A stretch of 64,000 nt of DNA from Paenibacillus sp. HWE-109 (GCF_022163125.1 NZ_CP091881.1:7738501-7802500), one strand, 5' to 3'; shown: positions 25,680 to 34,093, counted from the first letter of the stretch. Notes: generated from the letters alone by a model not told the origin. A program made the numbers and translations.

Positions 25680-26555
25680 GTGAGAAATGTCAAAGTAGCA
25701 GCGACACAAATGAGCTGTTCCGATAACATAGATGAAAACATTCGCAAGGCCGAGGCTTTGGTTCGCCAAGCAGCCGCCAAAGGTGCTCAAATTATTTTGA
25801 TTCAAGAGCTGTTCGAAACGCCTTATTTCTGCCAGAAAGAGAAATCGGACTACTACCGCTATGCCACTGAGCTGGAAACCAATAAAGCGATCAATCATTT
25901 CCGAGAAATCGCCAAGGAGCTGCAGGTCGTTCTGCCAATCAGCTTCTACGAGAAAAAGAATTACGCGCGCTACAACTCGCTAGCTGTTATTGATGCCGAT
26001 GGCCAAGTCATGGGCACGTATCGCAAAAGCCACATCCCGGATGGTCCAGGGTACGAAGAGAAGTTCTATTTCAACCCCGGCGATACCGGGTTCAAAGTAT
26101 GGAAAACCCGCTATGCCAAAATCGGTGTAGGCGTATGCTGGGACCAGTGGTACCCGGAAGCAGCGCGCGTTATGGCGCTTATGGGTGCTGAACTGCTGTT
26201 CTATCCGACAGCAATCGGTTCCGAACCGCAGGATGGATCAATCGATTCCAAGGATCATTGGCAAATGTGCATGCGCGGCCACGCGGCGTGCAATCTGATG
26301 CCGGTTATCGCATCCAACCGGATCGGCAAGGAAGTGGATGAGGATTCCAGCATCGACTTCTACGGTTCTTCGTTCATTGCAGGCCCGCAGGGCAACCTGA
26401 TTGAAGAAGCTGGCCGTACGGAAGAAACCGTACTGGTTGCTGAATTCGATCTCGATCAGTTGGAGATCCAACGTATCGAGTGGGGGATTTTCCGCGATCG
26501 TCGTCCGGACCTGTACAAGAAAATCGCCACCTATGACGGAGATCAGGTGCTGTAA
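25680..26555 (+). CDS. aguB: N-carbamoylputrescine amidase
   Basis: Nitrilase-superfamily enzyme (291 residues) that converts N-carbamoylputrescine to putrescine, CO2 and ammonia. The catalytic Glu-Lys-Cys triad is visible: IQELFETPYFCQKE (Glu), YRKSHIPDGPGYEEKFYF (Lys) and GVGVCWDQWYPEAARVMALMGAE (Cys). The start is a GTG with AGGTGA 7 bases upstream. It lies directly behind aguA, so the pair gives putrescine from agmatine without releasing urea. Confidence 0.94.
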   Translation: MRNVKVAATQMSCSDNIDENIRKAEALVRQAAAKGAQIILIQELFETPYFCQKEKSDYYRYATELETNKAINHFREIAKELQVVLPISFYEKKNYARYNSLAVIDADGQVMGTYRKSHIPDGPGYEEKFYFNPGDTGFKVWKTRYAKIGVGVCWDQWYPEAARVMALMGAELLFYPTAIGSEPQDGSIDSKDHWQMCMRGHAACNLMPVIASNRIGKEVDEDSSIDFYGSSFIAGPQGNLIEEAGRTEETVLVAEFDLDQLEIQRIEWGIFRDRRPDLYKKIATYDGDQVL

Positions 26556-26958
26556 GCGATGTTGATCTTAGATATCTGGAGCGAAATCTAACAGGAATTT
26601 CTCCAGCTATTTTGGCTTTTTAACTCTAAAAGGTCATCTGTCGTGCAATATTGAAATCAAGAGGCTGCCCTTAAGTCATTAAATTGATCTTTGGGACAGC
26701 CTCTTTGTGCGCGTGGGATTGCCCCGGTATACCGCGATTGTTAGGGGAATAAGACCATCAAGCTTGCTTATTTATCCCGCGTTTTCCCTCCTTCAACACC
26801 TCTAATACCTCCCGAAATACAAATGGTGTATAATTGGTATATGATTTGAATTAGACTCCCCAAAGACAAGGATAGCGGGTTAGTTCTTCAGAAAATGGTT
26901 ATATATATGGAAAGCAGATCATCAGTGTAGGATCCCAAATGAATGGAGTGATCGGCAG
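26556..26958. other. Intergenic region with a degenerate repeat and a terminator
   Basis: No gene is supported here. Bases 26584-26640 resemble 37491-37548 (shared AATCTA-CAGGAATTTCTCC, then GCTA, TCTAAA and CATCT), a dispersed repeat. A terminator hairpin lies at 26659-26707. The remainder up to the DUF1232 gene shows no clear element apart from AT-rich sequence around 26823-26845. Confidence 0.6.
26659..26707 (+). terminator. Terminator of aguA-aguB
   Basis: The arms AAGAGGCTGCCC and GGGACAGCCTCTTT flank an inner palindrome of AAGTCATT/AATTGATCTT. The same hairpin design recurs at 48003-48049 and 56785-56831. Confidence 0.85.
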
Positions 26959-27393
26959 ATGGATACAACCAAATATCAAAAATATTTCTCCACCGACGGT
27001 TTCTGGTCCAAGCTCAAAAAAGTCGCGAAATCAGCAGGAAGCAAAGTTATATATACGGGATTGCTGCTTTTTTACGCGGTAGAAAGTCCCAAAACCCCAT
27101 TGAGAGCCAAAGTGCAAATCTACGGAGCGCTCGGCTATCTGATTCTTCCGCTGGATCTCGTGCCGGATTTGCTGCCGGTTATCGGCTACGTGGATGACTT
27201 CAGCGCACTTGGATTGGCGCTGCTAGCTGTCGCAAAGAATATTGACGATGATGTGAAGTATAAAGCGAAGAGCAAGCTGAGGAGTTTGCTTGGAGATGAA
27301 GTGATGAACAGCAAGGACATTATTGAGATTGACGGTAAGCTGATGGCGGAGAAACAGAAGGTTGGTACAGAGGGCGTGGATTTAGGGAAGTGA
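26959..27393 (+). CDS. DUF1232 (YkvA-like) membrane protein
   Basis: The 144-residue protein carries the DUF1232 core: FYAVESPKTPLRAKVQIYGALGYLILPLDLVPDLLPVIGYVDDFSALGLALL (residues 39-90). Its hallmark is the PxDLxPDxxPxxGxxDD motif between two hydrophobic stretches. Function is unknown; these proteins are membrane-associated. GGAGTGA lies 8 bases before the ATG. It is a single-gene unit closed by a bidirectional terminator. Confidence 0.88.
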   Translation: MDTTKYQKYFSTDGFWSKLKKVAKSAGSKVIYTGLLLFYAVESPKTPLRAKVQIYGALGYLILPLDLVPDLLPVIGYVDDFSALGLALLAVAKNIDDDVKYKAKSKLRSLLGDEVMNSKDIIEIDGKLMAEKQKVGTEGVDLGK

Positions 27394-27404
27394 TGCCTTA
27401 GCGT

Positions 27405-27448
27405 AAAAAAGCTCCAGTTCCACGAACGTCGTGGAATTGGAGCTTTTT
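27405..27448. terminator. Bidirectional terminator between the DUF1232 gene and ilvE
   Basis: The arms AAAAAAGCTCCAGTTCCAC and GTGGAATTGGAGCTTTTT form a long stem with A and T runs on opposite sides, serving the convergent genes on either side. Confidence 0.92.
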
Positions 27449-27464
27449 ATGCGGCAGCACATGC

Positions 27465-28535
27465 CTAACAAGTAACCAACCAGCTATGTGTATCCTCAAT
27501 ACGTCCGAACTGAATGCCCGTAATCGTATCATATAACCGATGAACCAGCTCGCCGATGTGTCCTTGGTTAATAACCATAGGCGTTCCCTGCCAAAACAGA
27601 CTGCCTATCGGGGAAACGACGGCTGCGGTGCCTGTACCAAATGCTTCCTCGAGCGTCCCGTTATTGTAGGCTTCAACGATGTCGTCGATGGAGATTTTTT
27701 GTTCCTTCACAGGGAGGCCCCAATCTTTCAACAGATGAATGATGCTCTTGCGGGTGATGCCTTCCAGAATACTGCCGCTTAGGCTAGGAGTGATAATCTC
27801 TCCATTAATTTTGAAAAAGACGTTCATGCTGCCGACTTCTTCCAAATATTTTTTCTCCACAGCGTCCAGCCAGAGGACTTGAGCGCAGTTGTTTTCTTTG
27901 GCGATAGCTTGTGCATTCAGACTGGCTGCGTAATTGCCGGCAACTTTGGCGTTGCCTGTACCACCTTGGACAGCTCTGGCAAAATGGCCTTCCACCAGGA
28001 TATTAACGGGCTGAAGCCCCTCTTCATAGTAAGCGCCTACAGGCGACATAATGATAATAAAGGAATAGCGTGAAGAAGCACGCACCCCAAGACCTGCCTC
28101 CGTAGAGATAACAAAAGGGCGAATATACAGCGATGATCCCTCTTTGCGAGGCACCCAGTTAGCATCTACGCGTACGAGGCTCTGAATGGCTTGGACGACG
28201 AATTCTTCATCTAGGGAAGGCATGCTCAAGCGTTCACAGGAACGATTAAGCCGTTTGGCATTTTGGTCGGGACGGAACAGGACAATGTCTTCTTCATTTG
28301 TGCGAAAAGCTTTGAGTCCTTCGAACACGGCTTGCCCGTAATGAAAAACCATAGCCGCAGGATCATGTGATAAAGGACCGTACGGGATAATCCGGGGATC
28401 CAGCCAGCCCTGACCTTCCTCGTAATCCATAATAAACATATGATCGGTAAAATAACGCCCAAAGCCTAAGCTTTCATCTGGACCAGGAATCGTTTTACAG
28501 TGAGGATTTTGCTCGAATCTGATGGTTCCATACAT
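27465..28535 (-). CDS. ilvE: Branched-chain amino acid aminotransferase
   Basis: PLP-dependent class IV aminotransferase (356 residues) for the last step of Leu, Ile and Val synthesis or the first step of their breakdown. Motifs are FHYGQAVFEGLKAFR (residues 64-78), LYIRPFVISTEAGLGVR, the PLP lysine in GTGNAKVAGNYAASL, YLEEVGSMNVFF, SILEGITRKSI and EEAFGTGTAAVVSPIG. It starts about 125 bp from the divergent LysR gene, with two palindromes between them, so the LysR protein may control it. No other ilv gene is adjacent. Confidence 0.95.
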   Translation of the reverse strand: MYGTIRFEQNPHCKTIPGPDESLGFGRYFTDHMFIMDYEEGQGWLDPRIIPYGPLSHDPAAMVFHYGQAVFEGLKAFRTNEEDIVLFRPDQNAKRLNRSCERLSMPSLDEEFVVQAIQSLVRVDANWVPRKEGSSLYIRPFVISTEAGLGVRASSRYSFIIIMSPVGAYYEEGLQPVNILVEGHFARAVQGGTGNAKVAGNYAASLNAQAIAKENNCAQVLWLDAVEKKYLEEVGSMNVFFKINGEIITPSLSGSILEGITRKSIIHLLKDWGLPVKEQKISIDDIVEAYNNGTLEEAFGTGTAAVVSPIGSLFWQGTPMVINQGHIGELVHRLYDTITGIQFGRIEDTHSWLVTC

Positions 28536-28596
28536 CGCGAATAACCGCCTTTCGTTCCCATGAGTGTATTCCTTCTACTATAGATAAATATCAATC

Positions 28597-28636
28597 ATTG
28601 ATCAATTCCGAATTATCAATTACCATCATAGGTAAT
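28597..28636. promoter_or_regulatory. Palindromes in the ilvE/LysR intergenic region
   Basis: Two adjoining inverted repeats are seen. The first (28597-28620) has arms ATTGAT and ATCAAT with inner AATTC/GAATT. The second, ATTACCATCATAGGTAAT (28619-28636), has perfect 6-bp arms and a T-N11-A-like shape. Both are typical of LysR binding sites at a divergent promoter. Confidence 0.55.
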
Positions 28637-28659
28637 AGCTATGATCGGTGGTGGCAAGG

Positions 28660-29565
28660 ATGGAGTATCGATTGTTGGAATATTTTATGGCGGTGTGTGA
28701 AGAATTGCATTTCACCCGTGCAGCCGAAAAGTTAGGGATCAGCCAACCTACGCTCAGCCAACAGATACGCTTGATCGAGCATCGTGTAGGTTCGCCTCTT
28801 TTTCAGCGGATCGGCAAGAAAGTCTATATCACCGAGGCCGGCGAAATTCTGCTCAAGCATAGCCGAAATATTTTTCATGAATTGGATCAAGCGCAAGCTG
28901 CGTTGAATGAAATCCAAGGCATGCAGCGGGGAAAGCTGCGCATCGGCTGTTCCGGCAATCATTTGCTGACGGCGACGATTATGGCTTTTCATGCGCAGTA
29001 TCCCAAAATCGAGCTGTCGGTAACAGAGCTTGCCACCGAAGAGACCAAAGAGGGACTGCTGAATAATCAACTGGATATTGGCGTTGTTTTCCTGCCTGAT
29101 GAGGATGAGCAGCTAGCGAGTATTCCTTTGTATAACGAGAAGCTTCAATTTGTGGTGTCGAGCGAGCACTCGCTTGCACAGTCGGATACGATCCCGTTAG
29201 CGGAGCTCGTACAACTTCCAGTAGCGATGATGCCAGGCAAGTTTTATGTGCGGCAAATGATGGACGAATGCTGCAAGAAGCATGGATTTGAGTGGAAACC
29301 AACACTGGAACTGTCGACGTTGGAGTCGCTGCTTCAGATGGCGAAGCAGAATGTGGTGGGCGTTATATTGCCCGGCTCGTATGTGGACAGCATTCGCAGC
29401 AGCAAGGATATTAGCAGCATTCCGATTGTTGATCCTATTCCGCAGAAGGATGTGGGGATTGTCTATCGCAAAGATATGCATGTGTGCAAGACGACAGATA
29501 CCTTTATGAAGCAGTTGATCCAACAGTTTGCGAAGAGCGGAGCGGCTGCTAACAAAACGAACTAG
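28660..29565 (+). CDS. LysR-family transcription regulator
   Basis: The 301-residue regulator has an N-terminal winged helix (residues 1-60, LLEYFMAVCEELHFTRAAEKLGISQPTLSQQIRLIEHRVGSPLF). A periplasmic-binding-like effector domain follows (GKLRIGCSGNHLLTATIMAF from about 90 on, ending near 290). It lies divergent from ilvE and may regulate it in response to a small molecule; the effector is unknown. The ATG at 28660 starts the conserved HTH; the frame extends to a GTG at 28648 with no better ribosome binding site. Confidence 0.9.
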   Translation: MEYRLLEYFMAVCEELHFTRAAEKLGISQPTLSQQIRLIEHRVGSPLFQRIGKKVYITEAGEILLKHSRNIFHELDQAQAALNEIQGMQRGKLRIGCSGNHLLTATIMAFHAQYPKIELSVTELATEETKEGLLNNQLDIGVVFLPDEDEQLASIPLYNEKLQFVVSSEHSLAQSDTIPLAELVQLPVAMMPGKFYVRQMMDECCKKHGFEWKPTLELSTLESLLQMAKQNVVGVILPGSYVDSIRSSKDISSIPIVDPIPQKDVGIVYRKDMHVCKTTDTFMKQLIQQFAKSGAAANKTN

Positions 29566-29593
29566 AAAGTCACACGTTAAATGAGGATGCAAC

Positions 29594-30535
29594 ATGAAAT
29601 ATATCTATACCTTTGTCTGTCATGAAGATGAGCAGGCGCTTTGTCTGCTGGAGCTGCGCAGTTTGCTGGGCGCAGAAGCTTTGTTTGGTGCGCGCTATGC
29701 AGTTAGCGCGCGTAAGGTTGAACCGAGCCGCAGCCCGTTCCTGAAGCTGCGGCTGGATGTTCTGGTCGAGGCCGGCAGTTTGCCGGAGCTGGCCTCGCAA
29801 GTGGGGACGTTGACGCCGCGGGAGGCAACGTTCAAGGTTGTGTTCGCGGAAACGGAAGCTGTGGTCCGCACGGACCGCCAGCGTGAAGTTGCACGCGAAA
29901 TAGGCCGGCATCTCCGCGGCAAAGCGGAGCTGGAACGGCCGGAGATGTGGTTCGCCGTCACGGAGCTGGGAAGCCGGTGGGTGTTCGGCGAATGCAGCTA
30001 CGGCGAAGCCGTGTGGCTTCAGCATCAGCAGAAGCCGCAGAACTACTCCACCGCCCTGAACACGCGCGTAGCGCGGGCGGTGGTGAATATTGCCGTGCCC
30101 GATACAGCGGGCGCCAAAGCCATTGACCCGTGCTGCGGCATCGGCACGGTGCTGATTGAGGCGATGTCGATGGGTATCGACATCGTGGGCACGGACATGA
30201 ACCCGCTGGCTGTGCGCGGCGCGCGGGTGAATCTAACCCATTTCGGCATGCCGGATGTGGTGCGTATTGCCGACATGCGAACGCTGGGCCTGGCAGCGGG
30301 AGATGAGGCGCGTTACGACGCCCTCATTCTGGACATGCCCTATAATCTTTGCTCTAAGTTGCCGGAAGATGAGCAATTGGAGATGCTGAGGGCCGCACGC
30401 CGCGTCGCCAGGCGCGCGGTTATTATCACGACAGAGCAGATTGATGCGCTCATCGAGCAGGCGGGTTTCCGTATCGATGAACGCTGTATCGTGCATAAAA
30501 GCAATTTCAGCAGACAAATTATTGTCTGTGTTTAG
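29594..30535 (+). CDS. RNA methyltransferase-like protein (UPF0020/TRM11 type)
   Basis: The 313-residue SAM-dependent methyltransferase has a reduced N-terminal THUMP-like region (residues 1-140). A Rossmann domain follows with motif I AIDPCCGIGTVLIEAMSMGIDIVGTDMNP (about 176-204) and motif IV DALILDMPYNLCSK. The D-M-P-Y motif IV suggests N-methylation of a base, most likely in RNA, but the target is not known. The nearest named relatives would be TRM11- or RlmL/TrmN-like enzymes. GAGGATG lies 5 bases before the ATG. Confidence 0.8.
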   Translation: MKYIYTFVCHEDEQALCLLELRSLLGAEALFGARYAVSARKVEPSRSPFLKLRLDVLVEAGSLPELASQVGTLTPREATFKVVFAETEAVVRTDRQREVAREIGRHLRGKAELERPEMWFAVTELGSRWVFGECSYGEAVWLQHQQKPQNYSTALNTRVARAVVNIAVPDTAGAKAIDPCCGIGTVLIEAMSMGIDIVGTDMNPLAVRGARVNLTHFGMPDVVRIADMRTLGLAAGDEARYDALILDMPYNLCSKLPEDEQLEMLRAARRVARRAVIITTEQIDALIEQAGFRIDERCIVHKSNFSRQIIVCV

Positions 30536-30539
30536 CGTC

Positions 30540-31148
30540 TTAGTAGAGCATTTTGCCCAGTGGCCCATCTTCGGCAATTATATCCTGAAGAGCGTACACA
30601 GAAATAGGAAAATAAAGAAAACCATATACATAAGCTGCCAACTCGTAGACTTGGAAATAAATGACTAGCGATTTATCGGCAATATAGAAATCTTGATCTG
30701 GACGAATCGCCTTAAAATCGACCAACAACGGGATATCTCGTGTTTTAAGCTCGGCTTGAATCAAGGCGCTTAACTTGCCGACATAGTCGCTGCCTGGTTT
30801 GAATAAATCTTTGAGGGCGTAAGACTTGCCGGTTTCCGTACTGAATGTCAACGCATTCTGAATCGTAAGCCCATGGGCCCCGCCCGAGAACGTATAATTC
30901 CATAGCGTCAGACTGAGCACATTGCGCTCATTGGTTTTGATCTCGTAGTAAGCTGTGACATCAGCCAGCGGATTCTTGGGGTAGCCTTGGTCGCTCAACT
31001 GCTTATTGACCGCGTTGACTATTGCAGTATTCATGGCAAGCTGGGATGAATAAGGCGTGTGGTGGATAACTGACGGATAGAGCAGCTTTAATTTATTACG
31101 CAGCATTTGATTCGTTTGTATACTAACGGGTTGATCCAGTCCGTCCAT
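30540..31148 (-). CDS. DUF3298/RsiV-like domain protein
   Basis: The 202-residue protein has the DUF3298 pattern in its second half (TFSGGAHGLTIQNALTFSTETGKSYALKDLF, then DQDFYIADKSLVIYFQVYELAAYVYG, then FPISVYAL). This resembles the extracellular part of RsiV-type anti-sigma factors and PdaC. No signal peptide or membrane segment is seen and no ECF sigma gene is adjacent, so an anti-sigma role is not supported. ATGs at 31148 and 31160 are both possible; the AAGGA upstream suits 31148 better. Confidence 0.72.
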   Translation of the reverse strand: MDGLDQPVSIQTNQMLRNKLKLLYPSVIHHTPYSSQLAMNTAIVNAVNKQLSDQGYPKNPLADVTAYYEIKTNERNVLSLTLWNYTFSGGAHGLTIQNALTFSTETGKSYALKDLFKPGSDYVGKLSALIQAELKTRDIPLLVDFKAIRPDQDFYIADKSLVIYFQVYELAAYVYGFLYFPISVYALQDIIAEDGPLGKMLY

Positions 31149-31248
31149 TTCTTCGACCATCCTTGTGTTTTTACTATACGTTATTCAGTGGATGGGCGTT
31201 TTGTTCATGGCTGAAGGGGGCGTTTTTTGAGTGGGTCCTACTGGTCAA

Positions 31249-31280
31249 CCTAATAAGAGTCTTTGACGACTCTTATTAGG
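31249..31280. repeat. AATAAGAGTC-GACTCTTATT hairpin repeat
   Basis: The perfect inverted repeat has 13-bp arms (CCTAATAAGAGTC and GACTCTTATTAGG) around TTTGAC. Copies or relics recur at 32596-32621, 32709-32731 and 32764-32775. No T run follows directly, so it looks like a REP-type repeat rather than a terminator. Confidence 0.7.
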
Positions 31281-31370
31281 CTTAGGGACGTTTTGCATTT
31301 AGACTTAACAGTGGACACAGCGAATTGGGAAATTAGATAATAGACCTATCTAAATGACGAGGTGTCCGAG

Positions 31371-31667
31371 ATGAGTGAATTCCGCCAACGGTACAATCAA
31401 AAGTTCAAAGAAGAAACGGTTAAGTACATTCAACAACATAGTAAATCGATTCCGGATATTGCAAACGAACTGAACATTCCAGCGAAAACATTGAGCAGTT
31501 GGGTCAGTAAATATCGCCAATTTCCAGATGAGCCCTTCGTAGGAAGTGGCAATCTACGTAGCCATGACCAGATCATGAAAGACTTGGAACAACGCAACAA
31601 AGACCTAGAGGAAGAACTAGCTATCTTAAAAAAGGCGCTGCACATCTTCAGCAAAGACCCGAAGTGA
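31371..31667 (+). CDS. IS3-family transposase OrfA, copy A
   Basis: The 98-residue DNA-binding subunit has an HTH (FKEETVKYIQQHSKSIPDIANELNIPAKTLSSWVSKYR) and a leucine-zipper-like C-terminus (DLEQRNKDLEEELAILKKALHIF). The ATG at 31371 has GAGGTG 6 bases upstream. Near the end lies the -1 slippery heptamer A-AAA-AAG (31628-31634, read TTA AAA AAG in frame), which would fuse OrfA to OrfB. Confidence 0.92.
   Translation: MSEFRQRYNQKFKEETVKYIQQHSKSIPDIANELNIPAKTLSSWVSKYRQFPDEPFVGSGNLRSHDQIMKDLEQRNKDLEEELAILKKALHIFSKDPK
31628..31634 (+). promoter_or_regulatory. Programmed -1 frameshift site of the IS3 element, copy A
   Basis: A-AAA-AAG lies in the zero frame of orfA as TTA AAA AAG, 34 bp before the orfA stop. 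OrfB is in the -1 frame relative to orfA, as expected for production of the OrfAB transposase. Confidence 0.85.
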
Positions 31668-32548
31668 GATTCAAGTTCATTGATGACCACCGTTCAACAT
31701 TTCGAGTTGAGAAGATGTGCAGCGTACTAGGTGTATCCAAGAGCGGCTATTATAAATGGCGAACCACACCCCCAAGTGAGCGGAAAAAGTACCGCGAAGC
31801 GTTGGCTAAAGAGGTGGAAAAGGAGTACTTGGAATCGGATCGGAATTACGGGAGTCCGAAAATTACAAAGGAACTGAGAAAGAAAGGTTTCAAAGTCGCT
31901 GTCAAAACGGTTGGGCGTATCATGAAAAAGAAGGGTTTACGCTCACAAGCTATAGGGAAATTCAAGGTGCAAACAACGGATTCCAATCACAGCCACCCGA
32001 TTGCGCCAAATTGGTTAAATCAGCATTTTGATGTGTGTACAAGACCGAATCAAGTATGGGTTACCGACATCACGTACATCCATACACGTCAAGGAAACCT
32101 TTATTTAGCAAGCGTTCTTGACTTGTTTACCCGCAAAATCGTTGGCTGGCAGCTGGGCAATCGCATGACCGTGGAACTGACGCTAGACGCCTTAAATCAA
32201 GCATACGAAGCCAAAAGGCCGCCTAAAGGCCTTATCCATCATTCAGACCGAGGATCGCAGTATGCATCTAATGAGTACCGTAAACAACTGAAAGAATACC
32301 ATATGATTCGTAGTATGAGCCGTAAAGGCAATTGCTACGATAACGCTTGTATAGAGGCTTTTCACAGCATTCTCAAGCGGGAATTGGTGTACAGATATAA
32401 ATTTCAAAGCCGCCAAGAAGCACACCAACGAATCTACTGGTACATTGAGTTTTTCTACAACAGGAAACGTACGCACAGCAAGCTTGGCTATTTGTCTCCA
32501 GACAAGTTTGAATCCCAGTACTACAAGCAAATAAAACTGATTTCTTAG
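31664..32548 (+). CDS. IS3-family transposase OrfB, copy A
   Basis: The 294-residue integrase-type catalytic subunit has the DDE triad: VWVTDITYIHTRQGNLYLA (Asp), HHSDRGSQYASNEY (Asp) and CYDNACIEAFHSILKREL (Glu). The family tail YIEFFYNRKRTHSKLGYLSPDKFE follows. An independent GTG start at 31664 overlaps the orfA stop, but the active form is expected to be the OrfAB frameshift fusion. It is intact. Confidence 0.92.
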   Translation: MRFKFIDDHRSTFRVEKMCSVLGVSKSGYYKWRTTPPSERKKYREALAKEVEKEYLESDRNYGSPKITKELRKKGFKVAVKTVGRIMKKKGLRSQAIGKFKVQTTDSNHSHPIAPNWLNQHFDVCTRPNQVWVTDITYIHTRQGNLYLASVLDLFTRKIVGWQLGNRMTVELTLDALNQAYEAKRPPKGLIHHSDRGSQYASNEYRKQLKEYHMIRSMSRKGNCYDNACIEAFHSILKRELVYRYKFQSRQEAHQRIYWYIEFFYNRKRTHSKLGYLSPDKFESQYYKQIKLIS

Positions 32549-32585
32549 CTCTTTTTTTTGTGTCCACTCTATTGACTCAGATACA

Positions 32586-32775
32586 TTTTGCCCACAATAA
32601 GAGTCTTTGACGACTCTTATTCGGCTTGAAAGGGACGGTTTGAGCAGATTAGGAGTCTCTTGGGGCTGTTATTTGTGTTAGAAGTGGGGAAAAAGCAGCC
32701 GTTTTTCGGAATAAGAGTCTCTGAAGACTTCTATCGGGCCAGAAAGGGACGTTTTGCCCACAATAAGAGTCTTTT
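32586..32775. repeat. Intergenic repeat block between the two inverted IS3 copies
   Basis: 190 non-coding bases made of variants of one unit: GGGACGTTTTGCCCACAATAAGAGTCTTTGACGACTC is seen in pieces at 32590-32620, 32706-32730 and 32747-32775. The last unit is cut by the right-hand IS3 copy. There is no cargo gene. Confidence 0.75.
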
Positions 32776-32811
32776 TGTATCTAAGTCAATAGAGTGGACA
32801 CAAAAAAAGAG

Positions 32812-33696
32812 CTAAGAAGTTAGTTTTATTTGCTTGTAGTACTGGGATTCAAACTTGTCTGGAGACAAATAGCCAAGCTTGCTGTGCGTACGTTTCCTGT
32901 TGTAGAAAAACTCAATGTACCAGTAGATTCGTTGGTGTGCTTCTTGGCGGCTTTGAAATTTATATCTGTACACCAATTCCCGCTTGAGAATGCTGTGAAA
33001 AGCCTCTATACAAGCGTTATCGTAGCAATTGCCTTTACGGCTCATACTACGAATCATATGGTATTCTTTCAGTTGTTTACGGTACTCATTAGATGCATAC
33101 TGCGATCCCCGGTCTGAATGATGGATAAGGCCTTTAGGCGGCCTTTTGGCTTCGTATGCTTGATTTAAGGCGTCTAGCGTCAGTTCCACGGTCATGCGAT
33201 TGCCCAGCTGCCAGCCAACGATTTTGCGGGTAAACAAGTCAAGAACGCTTGCTAAATAAAGGTTTCCTTGACGTGTATGGATGTACGTGATGTCGGTAAC
33301 CCATACTTGATTCGGTCTTGTACACACATCAAAATGCTGATTTAACCAATTTGGCGCAATCGGGTGGCTGTGATTGGAATCCGTTGTTTGTACCTTGAAT
33401 TTCCCTATAGCTTGTGAGCGTAAGCCCTTCTTTTTCATGATGCGTCCAACCGTTTTGACAGCGACTTTGAAACCTTTTTTTCTCAGTTCCTTTGTGATTT
33501 TCGGACTCCCGTAATTCCGATCCGATTCCAAGTACTCCTTTTCCACCTCTTTAGCCAACGCTTCGCGGTGCTTTTTCCGCTCACTTGGGGGTGTGGTTCG
33601 CCATTTATAATAGCCGCTCTTGGATACACTTAGTACGCTGCACATCTTCTCAACTCGAAATGTTGAACGGTGGTCATCAATGAACTTGAATCTCAC
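32812..33696 (-). CDS. IS3-family transposase OrfB, copy B
   Basis: The 294-residue catalytic subunit has an intact DDE triad, like copy A. It differs from copy A by Gly to Ser near residue 24 (VLSVSK), Tyr to His in the ERKKHREAL segment and Ile to Thr before the last residue. It is expected to be made mainly as an OrfAB frameshift product. Confidence 0.92.
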   Translation of the reverse strand: MRFKFIDDHRSTFRVEKMCSVLSVSKSGYYKWRTTPPSERKKHREALAKEVEKEYLESDRNYGSPKITKELRKKGFKVAVKTVGRIMKKKGLRSQAIGKFKVQTTDSNHSHPIAPNWLNQHFDVCTRPNQVWVTDITYIHTRQGNLYLASVLDLFTRKIVGWQLGNRMTVELTLDALNQAYEAKRPPKGLIHHSDRGSQYASNEYRKQLKEYHMIRSMSRKGNCYDNACIEAFHSILKRELVYRYKFQSRQEAHQRIYWYIEFFYNRKRTHSKLGYLSPDKFESQYYKQIKLTS

Positions 33697-33989
33697 TTCG
33701 GGTCTTTGCTGAAGATGTGCAGCGCCTTTTTTAAGATAGCTAGTTCTTCCTCTAGGTCTTTGTTGCGTTGTTCCAAGTCTTTCATGATCCGGTCATGGCT
33801 ACGTAGATTGCCACTTCCTACGAAGGGCTCATCTGGAAATTGGCGATATTTACTGACCCAACTGCTCAATGTTTTCGCTGGAATGTTCAGTTCGTTTGCA
33901 ATATCCGGAATCGATTTACTATGTTGTTGAATGTACTTAACCGTTTCTTCTTTGAACTTTTGATTGTACCGTTGGCGGAATTCACTCAT
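33693..33989 (-). CDS. IS3-family transposase OrfA, copy B
   Basis: The 98-residue HTH plus coiled-coil subunit is identical to copy A except SHDRIM in place of SHDQIM. The ATG at 33989 has the same GAGGTG site. The slippery A-AAA-AAG lies at 33732-33726 on the minus strand. Confidence 0.92.
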   Translation of the reverse strand: MSEFRQRYNQKFKEETVKYIQQHSKSIPDIANELNIPAKTLSSWVSKYRQFPDEPFVGSGNLRSHDRIMKDLEQRNKDLEEELAILKKALHIFSKDPK

Positions 33990-34093
33990 CTCGGACACCT
34001 CGTTATTTAGATAGGTCTATTATCTAATTTCCCAATTCGTTGTGTCCACTGTTAAGTCTAAATGCATTTGGAGCTTTTATTTATTTATAGAAG

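Larger units (their letters stand above)
31294..32585 (+). mobile_element. IS3-family element, copy A (forward)
   Basis: The 1,292-bp element starts TGCATTTAGACTTAACAGTG and ends with the imperfect inverted repeat (complement GTATCTGAGTC...AGTGGACAC). It carries orfA and orfB with a slippery heptamer. TTT flanks it on both sides as the likely 3-bp target duplication. Removing it restores GGGACGTTTTGCCCACAATA, identical to the uninterrupted repeat at 32747-32766. The ends were set by comparing it with the inverted copy at 32776-34066. Confidence 0.9.
32776..34066 (-). mobile_element. IS3-family element, copy B (inverted)
   Basis: The 1,291-bp element is nearly identical to copy A but inverted; the one-base length difference lies in an A/T run near its end. 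It is flanked by TTT on both sides. The proteins of the two copies differ at four residues (one in OrfA, three in OrfB), so the duplication is recent but not immediate. Confidence 0.9.

Noticed and set aside
30540..31148. Anti-sigma factor of an ECF sigma system (RsiV-like)
   Set aside because: There is a DUF3298-like part only; no membrane helix, anti-sigma domain or neighbouring ECF sigma gene is present.
31294..34066. Composite transposon carrying cargo between the two IS3 copies
   Set aside because: Only 190 bp of repeats lie between the copies, with no gene, and each copy has its own TTT flanks, pointing to two independent insertions.
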